Of a DNA stretch of 37,454 nt, positions 34,001-37,454 are shown piece by piece. Position numbers and translations under genes: made by a program. The DNA comes from DASSTJ01 sp035707965 (lineage in GTDB: Bacteria; Actinomycetota; Actinomycetes; Actinomycetales; Angustibacteraceae). The stretch's first letter is position 1. Each line of letters starts with the position of its first letter. The stretch is from positions 1-37,454 of the forward strand of contig DASSTJ010000033.1 of the NCBI GenBank assembly GCA_035707965.1. The letters are read 5' to 3'. Below the pieces are notes generated by a model. It worked only from the letters and a program-made list of their open reading frames with translations. It had not been told where the DNA came from and did no database searches.

Positions 34001-35398
34001 TGCCTGAGCTGGCACCCGGTCGACGACGGGCACCTGGCGGTGGCGGGCGCGGCACGCACAGGCCGCACGTCGGCCCTCCTCACCATCGCTGCAGGCCTGT
34101 GCCGGCGGTGGTCGCCGGCCGACCTGCACCTGCACGTGATCGAGGCGTCGGGCCGAGAGCTGCAGGACCTCACCGCCCTGCCGCACGCCGGCACCGTGGT
34201 GAGCGGCGACCAGCCCCGGCGGGTGACCCGGCTGATCCAGCACCTCGGCGCCGAGGTGGCGCGCCGACGCCAGCACCATGCGGCTCGTCGTGCGGCCCTC
34301 GTCCTGCTCGTCGACGGCTGGGAGCCACTGGTCGACCGGCTCGCCGACGTGGACCACGGGCGACCCGTCGACGACCTGCTCGCGCTGATGCGAGACGGAG
34401 AGTCCGTGGGGCTGCGCGTCGTCCTCACCGGCGGCCGCGGTGTCCTCGTCTCGCGGGTCGCCGCCGTCGTCGGCCAGCGGCTGCTGCTGCGGCCCAACGA
34501 CACGACGGACCTGCTTCTCGCGGGCATCCCGCCCAGCTGCGTCCCCACCAGGCAGCCGCCCGGCCGTGCCCTGCGGCCGGACGGCGCCCAGGTGCAGATC
34601 GCCCTCCCGCCCGCGGCGCGGGACGTCGTCCGCGCAGCCACCGCCCGCCATCCGGCCTGGCGCGACCAGAGCCGTGACGACCGCCCGCTACGGCTGCGGG
34701 CCCTCCCGGCGGTGGTCCCGGCAACCGATCTGCTCGTGTCGGGCCGCCCGGCGTCCTGGGCGCTCGTGGGGTGCGGCGGCGACGACCACGAACCGGTGGG
34801 GATCGACCTGGCGGTCGATCGGTTCGTCCTCGTGGCTGGCCCGCCGGGATCGGGGCGCACGACGGCTCTGGCGACCATGGCGCACTCGCTGCACGTGCAG
34901 GGCACGCCGGTCGTCGCGGTCTGCGGCACGTCCTCGCCGCTCGCTGGCGGGCCGTGGCCGACGCTCCAGCTCGGGCACGCCGGCTCGAGCGACGCCCTGG
35001 CTGCCCTGACCGGTGCCGGTGGCGTGGTGGTCGTCGACGACGTCGAGCAGCTGCTGGACCACCCGCTGGGCCAGACGCTCCAAGCCGTCACCAGCGACCC
35101 CCGTCGCGGCCTGGTCGTCGCGGGCAGCACCGCCGCGCTCTCCGCCAGCTACCGCGGCCTTGCCGGGCTCGGGCGCACGTCGCGCACCGGTGTCCTGCTC
35201 CGTCCGGAGTCGCCGGCCGACGGCGAGGTGCTCGGTGTGAGGGCTCAGCTGGACGACGCGTCGCCGGCCGGACGTGGTCTGCTCGTGGTCCGCGGCCGGC
35301 AGGTGCCGGTGCAGGTGGCCATGACGCACGTCACAGCCGACGCGAAAACCGAAGGCGACCTGTCGGTGTCAGGACGTACCGTCGTCGGGTGGCAGTGA
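31088..35398 (+). CDS. FHA domain-containing FtsK/SpoIIIE ATPase (EssC/EccC-like)
   Basis: A 1436-residue protein. Order: an N-terminal ubiquitin-like (YukD-type) region, about 12-90; an FHA domain, about 105-208, with GRFDPADVRIHDDQVSRRH and the STNGT motif for phosphothreonine binding; two membrane helices, about 258-300; then three FtsK/SpoIIIE-type ATPase domains. Only the first has a canonical Walker A (GTTGSGKSE, near 660) with Walker B LVIVVDE (near 770). The second (GAARTGRT, near 985) and third (GPPGSGRT, near 1250) have Arg in place of the P-loop Lys. This layout matches type VII secretion motor proteins (EssC/EccC), but no WXG100 substrate gene lies nearby. Its stop overlaps the start of an ABC exporter. 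Confidence 0.9.
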   Translation: MITTRPGTSAGTELRLTLLDVRTGRRQDVAVSAPEGATVADLLDASRALGLPEAGPVTVEGRIVEPHHPLGVPPLLHGCVLAVEGDGLSARAREPSVDGVWSATGLHLDVVSGPDAGWSRPLTPGQHVLGRFDPADVRIHDDQVSRRHAVLTVEPGGVTVCDAGSTNGTWVTGPETGPGTRRGAVGQRPQPLPAGSGLLLGHSRVELRVPGCRPARRRPDGSGSVEVNRPPRSVVPRAPVVLEAPVPPPTAPPLRVPWAAMALPLVLSLAAAWFLRQPTYLVFGLMSPLVLAGTALADRLGGRRRRRTDRQSWRARVVAAERRAQLALTEERARLRHVVGDPAALTRAARLPSARVWERTARCEDLLLVSVGTGQVRSAIARWDCDEPSASAAGTASWTPPALVMDDAPITISLLEQGHLGMCGCPELVHGLARWVLGQLVVWHGPDVVQILVATSGRLEAWHWTRWLPHLTAAVDRSRSGQVTTLDEILRRRRLQSPPDRSPARLVVVLAGADLAHEPGFAAALADGPEIGVHVICLAQDARSLPSHCGAVVEIDGGGGLRLTTQGSVQRGVVDSVREGWAETLARTLAPLVDATPAPGRLPSSVPLLGVLPVDGTDAGALASSWRQQPRSTRVVLGLGVNGPVHVDLVADGPHALVAGTTGSGKSELLRSLVVSLAVANRPDELTFLLVDYKGGAAFGGCAHLVHTTGLVTDLDDQLAARALDSLESELRRREQLLHDAGCRDVAEYQTKRDADAGLPPMPRLVIVVDEFRVLATELPAFLDGVVRVASVGRSLGVHLVLATQRPAGVVTADIKANVNLRICLRVRDRIDSDDVLDVGDAAAISPDTPGRALLRRGGDAAVPLQVARLEGRLLPVDRVEVQSWDGTPTGGRPTSDDELPDGGASADLDRVVRACRAAASALSVPAPPPVWTPPLPPTLPLDAAEAADAHVPAGSAVVGLVDLPQEQRQRCLSWHPVDDGHLAVAGAARTGRTSALLTIAAGLCRRWSPADLHLHVIEASGRELQDLTALPHAGTVVSGDQPRRVTRLIQHLGAEVARRRQHHAARRAALVLLVDGWEPLVDRLADVDHGRPVDDLLALMRDGESVGLRVVLTGGRGVLVSRVAAVVGQRLLLRPNDTTDLLLAGIPPSCVPTRQPPGRALRPDGAQVQIALPPAARDVVRAATARHPAWRDQSRDDRPLRLRALPAVVPATDLLVSGRPASWALVGCGGDDHEPVGIDLAVDRFVLVAGPPGSGRTTALATMAHSLHVQGTPVVAVCGTSSPLAGGPWPTLQLGHAGSSDALAALTGAGGVVVVDDVEQLLDHPLGQTLQAVTSDPRRGLVVAGSTAALSASYRGLAGLGRTSRTGVLLRPESPADGEVLGVRAQLDDASPAGRGLLVVRGRQVPVQVAMTHVTADAKTEGDLSVSGRTVVGWQ

Positions 35399-37454
35399 CG
35401 ACGAGCGAGACCGACCCCCCGCTCGAGCACACCACCACGTCGCACACCTCCCCGAGCGCTGGCGCGCACGTCCCGCCCGAGCGGCGCCTCGACTGGCGCC
35501 GGATGCGCGGGCCGCTGTCCGAGGTCGCCCTCGTCGCGTCCGCCCTCGCCGGGCTGGGCCAGGCACTGGGGGCCGTCGTGGCCGGCCGGCTCGCCGAGCA
35601 CGCGACGAGCGACCTCGTGCTCGTGCTCGCCGCCTGCGTCGTGGGAGCAGCGCTGCTCGACACCGCCGGTCGCACCCTCTGGTCCGTCGCCGTCGACCGC
35701 GCCGAGGGTGCGCTGCGGGCCGATCTGCTCGACGCCGTCATGCACCAGCCCGTGTCCGAGCTCACCGAGCAGGCCGTCGGCGAGGTGCTCGACCGCGTCG
35801 ACGACGACACGCACGAGATCGGCACCCTGCTGCGCCAGAACGCGTGGCAGGTGATCCGGGTGCTGCTCGGCACCGTGCCGCTGCTCGTCGTCGGCGGCTG
35901 GACGTGGTGGCCCGCCTGGCTGCTGCTGCCGTTCGCCGCCCTGCTCGTGTGGGTCGCCATCCGGCCGCTGCTCGCCGCGCTCGCCGAGCGCAAGGTCGTC
36001 GAGGAGATGGCGTGGACCGACCACGCCGCCGCCATGGAAGAGGGCATCACCGCCCGCAACGACCTTCGCACGGCCCTCGGCCAGGCGTACCTCGTTCGCC
36101 GCTGCACCGAGCTGGCCGCCGAGGTTCACCGGCGCTTCCACGACGTCGTGGTCCTCGAGGCCCGCATCAGCCGCCGCGCCGGCCTGCTCCTGCACGCCGT
36201 GCTCGCCACCGTGGCGATCGTCGGCTCCGCCCTCGTCATGCACGGCAGCGAGTCCACCGGCATGCTCGTGACCCTGTTCCTCGTCACCACCACGTTCGTC
36301 GGCCAGATCGACCAGGTCGCACGACACGTGCCCGACCTGCAGGCCGGCGTCGGCGCGCTCGTGCGGCTCCGCGGGCTCCTGTCGTCCACTCCCGAACCCG
36401 TCGGCGGCGGCGAGCTGGGGCGCGGCGTCCCCGATATCGAGCTGCGTCACGTGCACTTCCGGTACGCCGAGGGCACCTTCGCGCTGCAGGACGTCGACAT
36501 CACCGTGCCCCCGGGCTCGACGCTCGCCCTCGTCGGCCGCAGCGGGTCCGGCAAGTCGACGCTGGCATCACTGCTGTCGCGCGCCGTCGAACCCCCGCCC
36601 GGCACGGTCTTCGTGGGCGGGATCGACGTCCTCGATCTGGACCTGCAGGCACTGCGTCGGGCCGTCGGCGTCGTGACCCAGCGCACGGAGATCCTCGCGG
36701 GCACGCTCGCCGAGAACATCACGCTCTTCCACGACCTCCCCCGGCACGACGTCCAGTCCGCCGTCGACGAGCTCGGCCTCACCGACTGGGTCGCCGGCCT
36801 GCCCGACGGCCTCGACACCGTGCTCGGGCCCAGCGGCACCACCCTGTCGGCCGGCGAGGAGCAGCTCGTCGCGTTCGCGCGCCTGCTCGTGCGCGACGTG
36901 CGCGTCGTCGTCCTGGACGAGGCGACCGCCCGCATGGACCCGGTCACCGAGTCACGCGTCGTCGCGGCCTCCGACCGGCTGCTCCGCGGGCGCACCGGCA
37001 TCCTCGTCGCCCACCGGCTCAGCACCACCACGCGCGCCGACCTGGTGGCGGTGCTCGACCGGGGCCGCGTCATCCAGCACGGGCCGCGGGCCGAGCTCGC
37101 CCGCGTGCCGGGGCCGTTCCGGCAGCTGCTCCACGCCGCAGGCAGCGCCGACGACCTCGATGCCGCGGGCAGCTTCGAGCAGACCGTGCTGGCCACAGCA
37201 TCCGAGGTGCCCACGACCAGCACGACGGCGGCCGAGGCGACGACCGGCAGCGCGGCGGTGGCCAGCGCCACCCCGCATCGCCCTGGCGCCGTCGGCACCG
37301 CCCGTCGTGTGGGCACCCCGCCGCCCGTCCCCGAGGTGTCGACCGGCTCGAGCCTGGCTCGCGGCACGTGGAACGTGCTGCGCATCCACCCCTGGTGGGG
37401 GCTGTTCTCGGCGGGGATGTTCCTCGTCTCCGCCGTGACCGGGGCCTACGGGGC
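35395..37454 (+). CDS. ABC exporter ATPase/permease, apparently a tandem (TMD-NBD)2 fusion, 3' partial
   Basis: The frame is open from GTG 35395 to the window edge, 686 residues so far. The first unit is complete: an N-terminal membrane domain (about residues 40-310) and a nucleotide-binding domain with Walker A GRSGSGKST (381-389), a signature reading LSAGEEQ instead of LSGGQ, Walker B VVVLDEATARMD and the H-loop VAHRL. A low-complexity Ala/Thr-rich linker of about 60 residues follows, then GTWNVLRIHPWWGLFSAGMFL, the start of a second membrane domain. This implies a fused full exporter of about 1200 residues. The start overlaps the stop of the FHA-FtsK gene as GTGA; GTG 35389 is an alternative. 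The substrate is unknown. Confidence 0.88.
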   Translation, partial: MTTSETDPPLEHTTTSHTSPSAGAHVPPERRLDWRRMRGPLSEVALVASALAGLGQALGAVVAGRLAEHATSDLVLVLAACVVGAALLDTAGRTLWSVAVDRAEGALRADLLDAVMHQPVSELTEQAVGEVLDRVDDDTHEIGTLLRQNAWQVIRVLLGTVPLLVVGGWTWWPAWLLLPFAALLVWVAIRPLLAALAERKVVEEMAWTDHAAAMEEGITARNDLRTALGQAYLVRRCTELAAEVHRRFHDVVVLEARISRRAGLLLHAVLATVAIVGSALVMHGSESTGMLVTLFLVTTTFVGQIDQVARHVPDLQAGVGALVRLRGLLSSTPEPVGGGELGRGVPDIELRHVHFRYAEGTFALQDVDITVPPGSTLALVGRSGSGKSTLASLLSRAVEPPPGTVFVGGIDVLDLDLQALRRAVGVVTQRTEILAGTLAENITLFHDLPRHDVQSAVDELGLTDWVAGLPDGLDTVLGPSGTTLSAGEEQLVAFARLLVRDVRVVVLDEATARMDPVTESRVVAASDRLLRGRTGILVAHRLSTTTRADLVAVLDRGRVIQHGPRAELARVPGPFRQLLHAAGSADDLDAAGSFEQTVLATASEVPTTSTTAAEATTGSAAVASATPHRPGAVGTARRVGTPPPVPEVSTGSSLARGTWNVLRIHPWWGLFSAGMFLVSAVTGAYG

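Noticed and set aside
32252..34651. 799-codon open frame on the minus strand
   Set aside because: It lies wholly within the FHA-FtsK gene, shows no domain, is rich in His/Gln/Arg as expected from the opposite strand of GC-rich coding DNA, and has no SD.
1..37454. CRISPR arrays, insertion sequences, rRNA or further tRNA genes
   Set aside because: No regularly spaced repeats, transposase-like ORFs or rRNA/tRNA signatures were seen on either strand.

Overview
The window is a very GC-rich chromosomal segment of a Gram-positive actinobacterium, most likely from the Micrococcales and perhaps near the Cellulomonadaceae. That placement is inferred from base composition, GTG starts, the gene order prfB-ftsE-ftsX-M23-smpB, an F420-type LLM oxidoreductase, an actinobacterial Tad locus and a tmRNA tag ending in ALAA. 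Nearly all of the window is coding. No gene-free stretch exceeds about 300 bases; the longest are 9427-9714 and 11540-11784, both holding hairpins.

Left part (1-9426): the 3' part of a glycogen-debranching-type glucosidase, an LLM-class oxidoreductase, several small or medium membrane proteins (four-TM, DUF421/YetF, eight-TM), a membrane-anchored alpha/beta hydrolase, and a pta-ackA pair with a 4-base overlap for acetyl-CoA/acetate interconversion.

Middle (9427-15694): a zinc-less MDR oxidoreductase, a 71-aa small protein divergent from an ArsR-type sensor with a CC plus CxC cysteine set, the tmRNA gene ssrA on the minus strand (tag ANSQRTDFALAA), a CurA-like NADPH oxidoreductase, a four-TM protein, and a membrane-anchored multicopper oxidase in which two expected copper-ligand histidines are replaced. 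A 20-base direct repeat lies at both ends of the MDR-small ORF-arsR block, next to the 3' end of ssrA.

Core block (15891-26091): a full-length pyruvate carboxylase on the plus strand, facing a minus-strand series in transcription order prfB, ftsE, ftsX, a secreted coiled-coil M23 peptidase, smpB and a DUF2207 protein. FtsEX plus the M23 protein look like a division-linked peptidoglycan hydrolase module. SmpB is the partner of the tmRNA encoded about 10 kb away.

Right part (26228-37454): a compact Tad/Flp pilus operon on the minus strand (tadA-tadB-tadC-pilin-tadE-tadE-tadG-like) with 4-base stop/start overlaps at five of six junctions. Divergent from it is a large FHA-FtsK/SpoIIIE protein of the EssC/EccC type, whose stop codon overlaps the start of an ABC exporter that seems to be a tandem (TMD-NBD)2 fusion and runs off the window. 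The most novel-looking points are this ATPase/ABC pairing, the pilin without the Flp E-Y motif, the altered multicopper oxidase, the ArsR/small-ORF promoter built around one palindrome, and a GGTCACACCC motif in three promoter regions.
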